Origin: DATEDA01 sp963789885
GTDB taxonomy: Bacteria; Pseudomonadota; Gammaproteobacteria; Burkholderiales; SG8-39
Length of the DNA: 64,000 nucleotides
Assembly: GCA_963789885.1 (NCBI GenBank)
Contig: CAWBNB010000050.1
Span: 442,506 to 506,505, forward strand
Direction: 5' to 3'
Shown here: positions 19,090 to 30,177 of the stretch, in pieces
How the letters are laid out: each line of letters starts with the position of its first letter
Numbering within the stretch: the stretch's first letter is position 1
Program-made: the position numbers and the translations under genes
The notes under the pieces: generated by a model
Database searches by the model: none
Told to the model about the DNA's origin: nothing
Seen by the model: only the letters and a program-made list of their open reading frames with translations

Positions 19090-19998
19090 CTAGTCGCGGG
19101 GCGCGACTGCGCGAGCGAGCTCGGCGAGGCTCGCTTCCACGGTCTTGCCCTCGGTGTCGATCGTGACGTCGGCCTGCGCGTACAGCGGCTCGCGGCCGGC
19201 GAGGATGCGCCGCAGGTCGTCCATCGCTTCGCGGTTGCCCGCCATCGGGCGATAGTCGCCCTGCGCGGCGACGCGCGCCATGTGCTCCTCGGGTGCGGCC
19301 TTCAGCCAGACGGTGAAGCAGGCGGAGAGCACGAGGTCGTAGGTGGCCGGCTCCGACACGATGCTGCCGCCGGTGGCGATCACGCACCGCTCGTTCTTGT
19401 CGAGAATGCGCTCGAGCGCCCGGCGTTCGTAGCGCCGGAAGCCCGCCTGCCCGTGGAGCAGGAAGATCTCGTGCAGGCTCGTACCGGCTTCCGCCTCGAC
19501 CTCGTGGTCGAGCTCGACGAAAGGGACGCCGAGCTGGCGGGCGAGCCCGGTCCCGAGCGTGGATTTGCCGCCGCCGCGCAGACCGACGAGCGCGATTCGG
19601 TTCTCGCGCGCACCGTACGCGCTGCCGTGTTCGCGGACAAGCTGGGTCCGGATCCGGGCGAGCTTCGCCGCCGGCAGGCGCTTGAGGAGCTGCAGAATCA
19701 ACGTGAGCTCGACCGACTGTCCGTTGTCGGCGCGAACGAGCTCATCGAGGGGGAGGTTCAGCGCCTGGGCGATCTGGCGCAGCAGCAGCACCGAGACGTT
19801 GCCGCGCCCCGTTTCGAGCTGGGCGAGATAGCGCTCCGACACGCCCGAATCGCGCGCGAGGATCTTCCGCGTCATCCCCCGCCGGGCACGTGCTTCGCGG
19901 ACGCGCTCCCCGAGCCGGTCGAGGAACGCCGCGTCCAGTTGGACGACGGTCCCTTCCTCTTTGCGGGGAGGCTTGCGGCTCGGCTCGCGGGCGCCCAT
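19090..19998 (-). CDS. boxR: BoxR/BzdR-type transcriptional regulator
   Basis: A 302-residue repressor with an N-terminal XRE-type helix-turn-helix (about 30-90, RKILARDSGVSERYLAQLETG) and a C-terminal shikimate-kinase-like domain (about 130-300, P-loop GLRGGGKSTLG at about 139-149). The known BoxR/BzdR proteins bind benzoyl-CoA through the kinase-like domain and then release the operator. It leads the boxRCB operon and is divergent from the flavodoxin-bclA pair. The intergenic palindrome at 20027-20042 is its likely operator, which would make it autoregulated. Confidence 0.95.
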   Translation of the reverse strand: MGAREPSRKPPRKEEGTVVQLDAAFLDRLGERVREARARRGMTRKILARDSGVSERYLAQLETGRGNVSVLLLRQIAQALNLPLDELVRADNGQSVELTLILQLLKRLPAAKLARIRTQLVREHGSAYGARENRIALVGLRGGGKSTLGTGLARQLGVPFVELDHEVEAEAGTSLHEIFLLHGQAGFRRYERRALERILDKNERCVIATGGSIVSEPATYDLVLSACFTVWLKAAPEEHMARVAAQGDYRPMAGNREAMDDLRRILAGREPLYAQADVTIDTEGKTVEASLAELARAVAPRD

Positions 19999-20010
19999 GA
20001 AATATAATTC

Positions 20011-20058
20011 TTGCGAGGGCTAAAAGATGCATTATAATGCATTCGAGCCGAAAAACAA
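20011..20058. promoter_or_regulatory. Divergent box promoters sharing a palindromic operator
   Basis: The perfect palindrome ATGCATTATAATGCAT lies at 20027-20042. Plus strand: TTGCGA (20011-20016), 16 bases, TATAAT (20033-20038), reading toward the flavodoxin-bclA pair. Minus strand: TTGTTT (20058-20053), 16 bases, TATAAT (20036-20031), reading toward boxRCB. Both -10 boxes are inside the palindrome, so one bound dimer would block both promoters. TGCA elements are known in BzdR operators, which supports BoxR as the ligand; this is an inference. Confidence 0.75.
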
Positions 20059-20085
20059 GCGGCGCGTAACCGACCAGGAGATCCG

Positions 20086-20562
20086 ATGGCGCTCGAACTG
20101 ACCATCCTCGTGGGGACGATGACCGGCAACGCCCAGCTCGTCGCGCAGGAGCTCGAGCTCATGCTCGACGACGGCGAGACCCGCGTTCAGGTCCGCGTGA
20201 TGGACGGGCTCGACGCCGGCGCCTTCACGCCGGGCGGGCTCTTCCTCGTCTGTACTTCGACCTACGGCCAAGGCGACGTCCCCGACAACGCCAAGCAGCT
20301 GTACGAGTCGCTGATCGCGAGCCGGCCCGATCTCGCGGCCATTCAATACGGGGTGATCGCGCTGGGCGACCGCACCTACGGCGACACGTTCTGTAACGGC
20401 GGACGGCGGTTCGACGCGATCCTCACCGAGCTGGGCGCACGCCGGATCGGCGACATCCTGTTTCACGACGCGTCGAGCGGCACGCTCGCCGAGGAAGCGG
20501 CGAGCGAATGGATCGGCCAGTGGATCGCCAAGGCGCGGGAGCAGGCGGGCATCGCCGCCTGA
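20086..20562 (+). CDS. Flavodoxin domain protein (MioC-like)
   Basis: A 158-residue short-chain flavodoxin-like protein. The FMN phosphate loop is GTMTGNAQLV (about 9-18), and CTSTYGQGDVPDN and ALGDRTYGDTFCNGG are the other flavin-contacting loops, as in MioC and the FMN domain of diflavin reductases. It is the first gene on the plus side of the box regulator, 33 bases before benzoate-CoA ligase, with CAGGAG as ribosome site. Because boxA is missing here, it is a candidate electron carrier for BoxB; this is inferred from position alone. Confidence 0.88.
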   Translation: MALELTILVGTMTGNAQLVAQELELMLDDGETRVQVRVMDGLDAGAFTPGGLFLVCTSTYGQGDVPDNAKQLYESLIASRPDLAAIQYGVIALGDRTYGDTFCNGGRRFDAILTELGARRIGDILFHDASSGTLAEEAASEWIGQWIAKAREQAGIAA

Positions 20563-20595
20563 AGTAGCATCCGCCGGCGAAGAGGAGGAAGGACC

Positions 20596-22188
20596 ATGGC
20601 GCGACTGAGCCACGCGGACCATCGCTCGAGCCCGCCCGAGCTCGACATTCCACGCGACTACAACGCAGCGCACGATCTCGTCGAGCGCAACCTCGCCGCG
20701 GGGCGCGGCGGCAAGCTCGCCTTCGTGGATGATGCCGGCCGCTACACGTACGCCGACCTCGCCGAGCGGGTGAACCGCGCAGCGAACGCGCTCACCGGGC
20801 TCGGCCTCGCGATGGAGGACCGGGTGATGTTGTGCCACCTCGACGCGATCGATTGGCCGGCGACGTTCCTCGGCGCGATCAAGGCCGGCATCGTCCCGAT
20901 CGCGGTCAACACGCTCCTGACGTCGGCCGACTACGAGTTCATGCTCAACGACAGCCGCGCGAGGGCGCTCGTCGTGTCCGAGGCGCTGTGGCCGCAGTTC
21001 GCGGGCATCCTCGCACGGTGCCCGCACGTAAAGCACGTGATCGTGTCGGGCGCCGACGCGCGCGGGCATGCCCGCCTGCAGGACCTGGCCGCGCGGGCTT
21101 CCACGTCGTTCGACCCGGCGCCGACCACCTGCGACGACGCGTGCTTCTGGCTCTATTCGTCCGGCTCCACCGGCACGCCGAAGGGCACGGTGCACGTGCA
21201 CTCGAGCATGATCGCCACCGCTGAGCTCTACGGGCGGCCCGTGCTCGGCATCCGCGAAGACGATGTCGTCTTCTCGGCGGCGAAGCTCTTCTTCGCCTAT
21301 GGGCTCGGCAACTCGCTCAGCTTTCCGCTCGCCGTGGGGGCGACCGCCGTGCTGATGGCCGAGCGACCGTCACCGACGTCGGTGTTCGAGCGCCTCAAGA
21401 AGCACCGTCCGACGATCTTCTACGGCGTCCCGACGCTCTACGCGGCGATGCTGGCGGCGCCGCAGCTGCCGGAGCGCGCTGACGTCGCGACGCGCGTGTG
21501 CGTTTCCGCCGGCGAGGCGCTGCCGGCCGACCTCGGTCGGCGCTGGACCGAGCATTTCGGCGTCGAGATCCTCGACGGGATCGGCTCGACCGAGATGCTC
21601 CACATCTTCCTCTCGAACCGGCCCGGCGCGGTCCGCTACGGCACCAGCGGCAAGCCCGTACCCGGCTATCAGCTGCGAGTCGTCGACGACGCGGGCAAGG
21701 ACTGCGGCCCGGGCGCCATCGGCGACCTGCTCGTGGCGGGTCCGTCCGCCGCGGCGGGCTACTGGAACAACCGCGAGCGGAGCCGCTCCACCTTCGCCGG
21801 CGTCTGGACGCGCACCGGCGACAAGTACACCTTCGACGCGGACGGCTACTACACCTACGGCGGCCGGTCCGACGACATGCTCAAGGTCGGCGGGATCTTC
21901 GTCTCGCCGTTCGAGGTCGAGGCGGCCCTGCTGACGCACTCCGACGTGCTCGAAGCGGCGGTCGTCGGGATCCCCGACGACACCCAGCTGATCAAGCCGA
22001 AGGCCTTCATTGTCACCAAGCCGGGCGTCCAGGGCAGCCCGGCGCTCGCGGACGCGCTGAAGCAGCACGTCAAGGATCGGCTCGCGCCCTACAAGTACCC
22101 GCGCTGGGTCGAGTTCGTCTCCGAACTGCCCAAGACTGCGACCGGGAAGATCCAGCGCTTCAAGCTCCGCCAGCGCGACGCCGGGTGA
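20596..22188 (+). CDS. bclA: Benzoate-CoA ligase
   Basis: A 530-residue ANL-superfamily ligase making benzoyl-CoA from benzoate, ATP and CoA, the entry step for the box pathway. The AMP-binding P-loop is YSSGSTGTPKGTVH near residue 187. FFAYGLGNSLSFPL, typical of benzoate-type ligases, and the C-terminal PKTATGKIQRFKL (catalytic Lys) are present. GAAGAGGAGGAAGG precedes the ATG. It shares the upstream palindromic promoter with the flavodoxin gene. 4-Hydroxybenzoate or a related acid as substrate cannot be excluded. Confidence 0.93.
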   Translation: MARLSHADHRSSPPELDIPRDYNAAHDLVERNLAAGRGGKLAFVDDAGRYTYADLAERVNRAANALTGLGLAMEDRVMLCHLDAIDWPATFLGAIKAGIVPIAVNTLLTSADYEFMLNDSRARALVVSEALWPQFAGILARCPHVKHVIVSGADARGHARLQDLAARASTSFDPAPTTCDDACFWLYSSGSTGTPKGTVHVHSSMIATAELYGRPVLGIREDDVVFSAAKLFFAYGLGNSLSFPLAVGATAVLMAERPSPTSVFERLKKHRPTIFYGVPTLYAAMLAAPQLPERADVATRVCVSAGEALPADLGRRWTEHFGVEILDGIGSTEMLHIFLSNRPGAVRYGTSGKPVPGYQLRVVDDAGKDCGPGAIGDLLVAGPSAAAGYWNNRERSRSTFAGVWTRTGDKYTFDADGYYTYGGRSDDMLKVGGIFVSPFEVEAALLTHSDVLEAAVVGIPDDTQLIKPKAFIVTKPGVQGSPALADALKQHVKDRLAPYKYPRWVEFVSELPKTATGKIQRFKLRQRDAG

Positions 22189-22269
22189 GGCGCGCAGTGA
22201 GGCGCGGGCGAAGGCGCCCGCCCGGGCCGAACGGCCTTGGAAACCCGCTGTCCGCCCTGACTTACTCAA

Positions 22270-22303
22270 AAGGTTGACTGGGTTAGTCGGGTTTCGGTAA
22301 ACT
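22270..22303 (+). promoter_or_regulatory. IscR type 1 site over suf promoter
   Basis: The imperfect palindrome GTTGACTGGGTTAGTCGGGT (22273-22292) fits the IscR type 1 pattern, with GACT and AGTC half-sites five bases apart. It covers the -35 TTGACT (22274-22279); the -10 is TAAACT (22298-22303), 18 bases downstream. Holo-IscR bound here would repress its own operon when clusters are plentiful. Confidence 0.8.
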
Positions 22304-22377
22304 TGACCAAATTCCTCGGCTTTTCAGGCCGGGGCGCTCTCAGCACCAGGATTCCGCACCAGGATACGGAGGCCCCC

Positions 22378-22857
22378 ATGCGACTGACCACGAAAGGACG
22401 CTTCGCCGTCACGGCAATCCTCGATCTCGCGATGTCCCAGAAGGGCGGGCCGGTCTCGCTCGCCGGGATCAGCGAACGCCAGGGGATTTCGCTTTCCTAT
22501 CTGGAGCAGCTCTTCGGGAAGCTGCGCCGGAACGCGCTGGTCACGAGCGTGCGCGGGCCGGGCGGCGGCTATCTGCTCGCCAAGACCCTGGAGGACGTCT
22601 CGGTCGCGGACATCATCCGCGCCGTGGACGAGCCGATGGACACGACCCAGTGCCACGGCCGGGAGAACTGCCACGACGACCAGAAGTGCATCACCCACGA
22701 CCTGTGGGCGGGGCTGAACGAGCGGATCTTCGAATACCTCAGCTCCGTGACGCTTGCCCAGCTCGTCGCGCAGGGAAAGAGCCGGCAGGGCGGCACGGTG
22801 CTGATGGTCGACATGCGCGAGAAGCGCTCCACGCCGACCGACGTCGTGCCGGCCTGA
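22378..22857 (+). CDS. iscR: Fe-S cluster regulator IscR
   Basis: A 159-residue Rrf2-family regulator. The winged helix includes SLSYLEQLFGKLRRNALVTSVRGPGGGY. The [2Fe-2S] ligands Cys92, Cys98, Cys104 and His107 are all at the E. coli IscR positions. ATG 22378 is chosen (start MRLTTKGRFAVTA, CGGAGG before it) rather than the upstream in-frame start. It heads the suf operon and has a type 1 IscR site in its promoter. Confidence 0.97.
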   Translation: MRLTTKGRFAVTAILDLAMSQKGGPVSLAGISERQGISLSYLEQLFGKLRRNALVTSVRGPGGGYLLAKTLEDVSVADIIRAVDEPMDTTQCHGRENCHDDQKCITHDLWAGLNERIFEYLSSVTLAQLVAQGKSRQGGTVLMVDMREKRSTPTDVVPA

Positions 22858-22868
22858 GGGGAATCCGG

Positions 22869-23207
22869 ATGGCGATCACGCTCACCCCAAGCGCGGCCCG
22901 GCAGATCGTGGCCTCGGTCGAGAAGTTCGGCGGCATCGGCCTGCGCCTCGGCGTGAGGCCCGTCGGCTGCTCGGGCCTCGCGTACACCTTCGACATGGCG
23001 AAAGAGGTCGGCCCGGAGGACCAGGTGTTCGAGGACGAGTCGGCGAAGCTCGTCGTGGACCGCAAGGCGCTCGCCTATCTCGACGGGTCCGAGCTCGACT
23101 TCGTCCGCGACGGCTTCAAGCAGCTGTTCACGGTCAAGAACCCGAATGTCGAGGACACCTGCGGCTGCGGCGAGAGCTTCAGCGTCAAGGCCAGCGCAGG
23201 CGCCTGA
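22869..23207 (+). CDS. A-type Fe-S carrier (IscA/SufA/ErpA-like)
   Basis: A 112-residue A-type carrier that transfers [4Fe-4S] or [2Fe-2S] clusters from the scaffold to target proteins. The three conserved cysteines are in GCSGLAY and CGCGESF. The end carries a short extension (SVKASAGA). It lies 11 bases after iscR and directly before sufB (the stop is followed by the sufB ATG after one base). By position SufA is a suitable name, but sequence alone does not separate SufA, IscA and ErpA. Confidence 0.93.
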   Translation: MAITLTPSAARQIVASVEKFGGIGLRLGVRPVGCSGLAYTFDMAKEVGPEDQVFEDESAKLVVDRKALAYLDGSELDFVRDGFKQLFTVKNPNVEDTCGCGESFSVKASAGA

Positions 23208-23208
23208 T

Positions 23209-25417
<2,209 letters not shown>

Positions 25418-25421
<4 letters not shown>

Positions 25422-26719
25422 GCGCGGCAGCGACCCATCCCTGGCTCGAGAACCTGCTCGCGGGCCGCCCGGAGCTGCCGGCGCAGCCGCAGGCATGGCT
25501 GAGCCGCCTCCGCGCCAACGCTCTGGAACGCGCCAACTCGCTCACGCTGCCCACGCTGCGCGACGAGGACTGGCGCTTCACCGACCTCGCGCCGCTGTAC
25601 GCGCTCGCGTTCAAGCCGGCCGCGCCGGCGGGGGCCCCTGTCGGGATGGGGCTCGAGCCGGTGATCGCGCCGGAGGCGCCGGCGCGCCTCGTATTCGTCG
25701 ACGGGCAATTCGTCCCGGCCCTGTCGTCGACGCGGCAGGAGGGGGTGACCGTAACGACGCTCGGCGCCGCGCTCGATACGCACGGACAACTCGTCGAGTC
25801 GCACCTCGCGCAACACGCGGCCTTCCGCGACGATGCGTTGCGCGCGATCAACACCGCGCATCTCGCCGACGGCGCCCTGGTGGTCGCGCCGGGTAACGCC
25901 GCCGGGTCGACCCCGATCCAGCTCGTGTTCGCGACCACGCAGGCCGGCGTCGCGGTTCACCCGCGCTGCCTGATCGTCGCCGAGGCGGGGAGCGAGGTCA
26001 CCGTCCTCGAGGACTACGTCGGCCTCCACGAAGGCGTCTACTGCGTCAATGCCGTGACCGAGATCGCGGTCGGCCGGAACGCGCATGTCCGACACATCCG
26101 CCGGCAGCAGGAGAGCCCGGCCGCGTTCCACATTGCCACGTGCGCGGTGCGCCTCGAGCGCGATGCGTCCTACCAGGCGGTCTCGGTGGCGGTCGGCGCG
26201 CGGCTCTCGCGCTATAACCTGAACGTTCTCCAGGCGGGCGAGGGGACCCACTGCCAGATCGACGGGCTCGCGCTCCTGAACGAGCGTCAGCTCGGCGACA
26301 CGCACAGCTTCATCGATCACGCGCATCCGCACGGCACTAGCCGCCAGCTGCACAAGTGCGTGGCCGGCGGGCACGCGCACGCGGTCTTCAACGGCCGGAT
26401 CCTCGTGCGGCCCGGCGCGCAGCGAACCGACTCGTCCCAGAGCAGCCGGAATCTCCTCGTCTCCCGGCGGGCGCACGTCGACACCAAGCCGCAGCTCGAG
26501 ATCTTCGCCGACGACGTGAAGTGCGCGCACGGTGCGACCGTGGGCCAGCTCGAGGCCGAGGAGCTGTTCTACCTGCAGAGCCGCGGCATGAGCGAGCCGG
26601 CCGCGCGCGCGCTGCTCACCTACGGCTTCGCGGCCGAGGTCGTCGACCGGATCCCGATCGCTTCCGTCGTCGACGCGCTGCACCGGACGGTGCTCAAGGA
26701 AACCCAGGCGACACTATGA
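25418..26719 (+). CDS. sufD: SufD, Fe-S scaffold subunit
   Basis: A 433-residue SufD, the SufB paralogue that completes the SufBC2D scaffold and is thought to help iron entry. The N-terminal helical part has DWRFTDLAPLY. The beta-helix and the shared C-terminal end LEAEELFYLQSRGMSEPAARALLTYGF follow. The conserved histidine region is HKCVAGGHAHAVFNGRILV. It overlaps sufC and sufS by four bases. Confidence 0.96.
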
Positions 26720-27990
26720 CCGCAACAGCCCTGCGCGCCTCCGGTGGTGACGAGCGGCGACTCGCCACGCCGCTCGACGTCGAGCGGATCCGTGCCGACT
26801 TCCCGATCCTCGCCAACGTCAAGGTCGACGGGAAGCCGCTCGTCTTCCTCGACAACGCGGCCTCGGCCCAGATGCCGCAGCCGGTGATAGATCGGCTCGT
26901 CCGCTACCGCACCTGGGAGCACGCCAACATCCATCGCGGGGTGCACTACCTCTCCGAGACCGCGACCGCGGCATACGAGCACGCACGGGGCATCGCACGC
27001 GGCTTCCTCAATGCGGGCGAGGACCGCGAGGTGATCTTCACCTCGAATTGCACCGACGGGATCAACCTGGTCGCGCACGGCTACGGCCGCAAGTTCATCG
27101 GCGCGGGCGACGAGATCATCCTCACCCACCTCGAGCACCACGCGAACATCGTGCCGTGGCAGATGCTGTGCGAGGAGAAGGGTGCCCGGCTCCGGATCGT
27201 CCCGGTGAGCGATGCGGGCGAGCTCGTCCTCGACGAGTACGAGCGGCTCTTCAACCCGCGGACCAAGTTCGTGGCGATCACGCACGTCTCGAATGCGCTC
27301 GGCACGATCAACCCGGTGAAGACGATGATCGCAGCCGCCCACCGGCACGGCGTGCCGGTGCTGATCGACGGTGCGCAGGCGGCGCCGCACCTCAAGCTCG
27401 ACGTCCGCGATCTCGATTGCGATTTCTACGCCATCACCGGCCACAAGATCTTCGGACCGACCGGCATCGGCGTGCTCTACGGGAAGGCGAAGCTGCTGGA
27501 GAACATGCAGCCGTTCAAGGGCGGCGGCGACATGATCCTGTCGGTGACGTTCGAGAAGACGACGTACAACCACATCCCGCACAAGTTCGAGGCCGGGACG
27601 CCGCCGATCGCCGAGGCGATCGGCCTCGGCGCGGCGATGGAGTACATGACGGGCATCGGCCACGACGGCATCGGCGCCCACGAGCACGCGCTCCTCGAGT
27701 ACGCGACCGAACTGCTCGGCGCCATCCCCGGCGTGCGGCTGATCGGGACGGCGAAGGAGAAGGCTTCGGTGCTCTCCTTCTACGTCGGCGACGTTCATCC
27801 GCACGACGTCGGCACGATCCTGAACCAGGAAGGGGTCGCGGTTCGCACCGGCCATCACTGCGCGCAGCCGCTGATGCAGCGTTTCGGCGTTCCCGCCACC
27901 GCGCGGGCGTCGTTCGCGTTCTACAACACCTTCGGCGAAGTCGAGGTGCTGGCCGCGGCGGTGCGCAAAGTGCAGAAGATGTTCTCGTGA
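26716..27990 (+). CDS. sufS: Cysteine desulfurase SufS
   Basis: A 424-residue PLP enzyme of the group II (SufS/CsdA) cysteine desulfurases, supplying persulfide sulfur. The PLP lysine is in ITGHKIFGPTGIG. The catalytic cysteine lies in RTGHHCAQPLMQRF on the short group II loop. THLEHHANIVPWQ and DGAQAAPH are the other cofactor motifs. ATG 26716 overlaps the sufD stop, and its stop overlaps the sufU start by one base. The sulfur acceptor should be the next gene, SufU. Confidence 0.97.
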   Translation: MTATALRASGGDERRLATPLDVERIRADFPILANVKVDGKPLVFLDNAASAQMPQPVIDRLVRYRTWEHANIHRGVHYLSETATAAYEHARGIARGFLNAGEDREVIFTSNCTDGINLVAHGYGRKFIGAGDEIILTHLEHHANIVPWQMLCEEKGARLRIVPVSDAGELVLDEYERLFNPRTKFVAITHVSNALGTINPVKTMIAAAHRHGVPVLIDGAQAAPHLKLDVRDLDCDFYAITGHKIFGPTGIGVLYGKAKLLENMQPFKGGGDMILSVTFEKTTYNHIPHKFEAGTPPIAEAIGLGAAMEYMTGIGHDGIGAHEHALLEYATELLGAIPGVRLIGTAKEKASVLSFYVGDVHPHDVGTILNQEGVAVRTGHHCAQPLMQRFGVPATARASFAFYNTFGEVEVLAAAVRKVQKMFS

Positions 27991-28487
27991 TGGACAGCAA
28001 GCAGCTCTATCAGGAAGTCATCCTCGACCACAACAAGAAGCCGAGGAACTGGGGCAAGCTCGAGGACGCGACCCATCGCTCCGAGGGCGTGAACCCGCTC
28101 TGCGGCGATCACATCTGGGTCGCGATCAAAGTGGACGGGGACCGGATCGAGAAGATCGCCTTCGAGGGCGAGTCGTGCGCGATCTGCAAGGCTTCGGCGT
28201 CGATGATGACGATGGCGGTCAAGGGCAAGACCACAGGCGACGCCGAGACGCTGGTGGAGCATTTCCGCGCGATGGCCGTCGGCAAGGAGGACCTGGAAAC
28301 GAGCGGTCGCTACCTCGGGCGGTTGACCGTGTTCGCGGGTGTGCATGACCTGCCGTCGCGGGTGAAGTGCGCGATCCTGCCGTGGCACACGCTGCACGCG
28401 GCGTTCTCGAAACAAGGGACGACGACCACCGAAGGCGCGGCCGACCCGGTGGCGCTGGACGCACAGGGGTTCCCGGGCAATGCCTAA
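27990..28487 (+). CDS. sufU: SufU-type Fe-S assembly protein
   Basis: A 165-residue NifU-N-domain protein of the SufU type, which accepts sulfur from SufS (as zinc-dependent sulfur transferase in Bacillus). Conserved Cys sites are NPLCGDH, ESCAICKASASMM and RVKCAILPW; the loop between the second and third Cys is longer than in IscU, as in SufU. SufE is absent from the operon, which fits SufU in that place. It starts on the last base of the sufS stop and overlaps the next gene by eight bases. Confidence 0.94.
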   Translation: MDSKQLYQEVILDHNKKPRNWGKLEDATHRSEGVNPLCGDHIWVAIKVDGDRIEKIAFEGESCAICKASASMMTMAVKGKTTGDAETLVEHFRAMAVGKEDLETSGRYLGRLTVFAGVHDLPSRVKCAILPWHTLHAAFSKQGTTTTEGAADPVALDAQGFPGNA

Positions 28488-29052
28488 GATCGCCGAAATC
28501 GAGCGCACGCCGAACCCGAACGCGATGAAGTTCGTGCTGAAGGAGCCGCTCACCTACGGCGCCTCGCGGTCGTTCGACTCGAAGGACCTCGCGACCGGCG
28601 ATCCGCTCGCGAAAGCGCTGTTCGAGATCCCGCACGTCACCAACGTCTTCTACGTCGACCAGTGGATCACGGTGACGCAGGACGGCGGTGCGGAGTGGAA
28701 CGACCTCCTCAAGCAGCTCGCGGTCCCGATCCGCGAGGCGCCTGCCGCCGAGGCGCAGTCGCAGTCCTACGCCGCGTTCGGCGGCGGCCATCCGGCGCTC
28801 GACGACGAGACGCTCTCGGACGAGCAGCGCCACAAGCTGTCGCTGATCACCGACCTGATCGACGAGCGCGTGCGGCCCTATCTCCAGGGCGACGGCGGCG
28901 ATCTCTACGTCGTCCAGCTCGAGGACAACCTGCTCAAGGTGCACTATCAGGGTGCCTGTGGCAGCTGCCCGAGCTCGCTGTCAGCGACGCTGACCGGGAT
29001 CGAGGGGCTCGTGCAGTCCGTTGCGCCGGAACTCCAAGTAGTACCGGTGTAG
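28480..29052 (+). CDS. Nfu-type Fe-S scaffold protein
   Basis: A 190-residue protein with an N-terminal Nfu_N-like domain (TPNPNAMKFVLKEPL) and a C-terminal NifU-like domain with the cluster-binding CxxC in GACGSCPSS (about residue 166). Proteins of this build deliver [4Fe-4S] clusters to targets. It is the last gene of the suf operon and overlaps sufU by eight bases. A GC-rich inverted repeat (29068-29093) follows but has no T run, so termination there is unsure. Confidence 0.94.
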   Translation: MPKIAEIERTPNPNAMKFVLKEPLTYGASRSFDSKDLATGDPLAKALFEIPHVTNVFYVDQWITVTQDGGAEWNDLLKQLAVPIREAPAAEAQSQSYAAFGGGHPALDDETLSDEQRHKLSLITDLIDERVRPYLQGDGGDLYVVQLEDNLLKVHYQGACGSCPSSLSATLTGIEGLVQSVAPELQVVPV

Positions 29053-29149
29053 CCCCGCGGGCGGCGGCCACCCCGGGGCCCCCGGGGGGGTGGCACAGGC
29101 GGCCCCCCCTCTGCTATCCTTTCGCCACGGCATGTGCCGGTTTCTGGAG

Positions 29150-29163
29150 AAAGGAGGTGATCC
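29150..29163 (+). promoter_or_regulatory. Near-maximal Shine-Dalgarno sequence
   Basis: AAAGGAGGTGATCC is complementary over all 14 bases to the usual 3' end of bacterial 16S rRNA (GGATCACCTCCTTT). It ends one base before GTG 29165, with the GGAGG core at normal distance. It decides the start of the small secreted peptide gene and argues against the in-frame ATG at 29132, which would place the motif inside coding sequence. Confidence 0.85.
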
Positions 29164-29164
29164 G

Positions 29165-29305
29165 GTGTCTAGTCGCTACTTGAGGATCGCTGCCGTGATC
29201 GCATTCATCTTCGCGAGCAGCGCGGCGTCGGCATGCCCCGGCGCGAACACGAAGACGGACGACTCGCAGGCGAAGACCACCTCCAGCTCCACCCGAGGGG
29301 GATAA
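29165..29305 (+). CDS. Tiny secreted peptide, unknown
   Basis: A 46-residue product starting at GTG: basic start (SSRYLR), hydrophobic core (IAAVIAFIFASSAA) and a likely cleavage site after SSAASA, leaving a mature peptide of about 23-25 residues with one cysteine and then mostly Asn, Thr, Lys, Ser and Gly (CPGANTKTDDSQAKTTSSST). The lone Cys just after the signal could be read as a lipobox-like site, though ASAC would be a poor lipobox. I do not recognise a family. The 14-base Shine-Dalgarno sequence suggests very high translation. It lies between the suf operon and an ABC transporter operon. Confidence 0.65.
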   Translation: MSSRYLRIAAVIAFIFASSAASACPGANTKTDDSQAKTTSSSTRGG

Positions 29306-29467
29306 CCAGCCCGATCGACCGGTTTCGATTCGCCGGCCAGCGCGGACTCCCGCGCGACCGACGTACGAGACAAGAAAGCGCAAATCGCGCTGACTTGAGG
29401 AGTCCAGAAGGGGGCATGCTCCCCCGCTCCTCGCCTCAGTACGAACGAAGCCAAACAGGCATTTCAG

Positions 29468-29503
29468 CGGCCGCAGGCAGAAGCCTCGCGGCCGTTTTCT
29501 TTT
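29468..29503 (+). terminator. Strong intrinsic terminator before ABC operon
   Basis: An inverted repeat CGGCCGC-AGGC / GCCT-C-GCGGCCG (29468-29494) with loop AGAA is followed by TTTTCTTTT. It would end the small-peptide transcript. It finishes only 11 bases before the GTG of the ABC ATPase gene, so it may instead work as an attenuator for that operon. Confidence 0.85.
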
Positions 29504-29514
29504 ACCCTCGACGC

Positions 29515-30173
<659 letters not shown>

Positions 30174-30177
<4 letters not shown>

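Noticed and set aside
29068..29093. GC-rich inverted repeat after the Nfu gene as terminator
   Set aside because: It has mismatches and no T run after it; left as a possible pause or Rho-dependent region only.
29132..29305. ATG 29132 as start of the small secreted peptide
   Set aside because: It would put the 14-base ribosome-binding sequence inside the coding region and place charged residues before the signal peptide.
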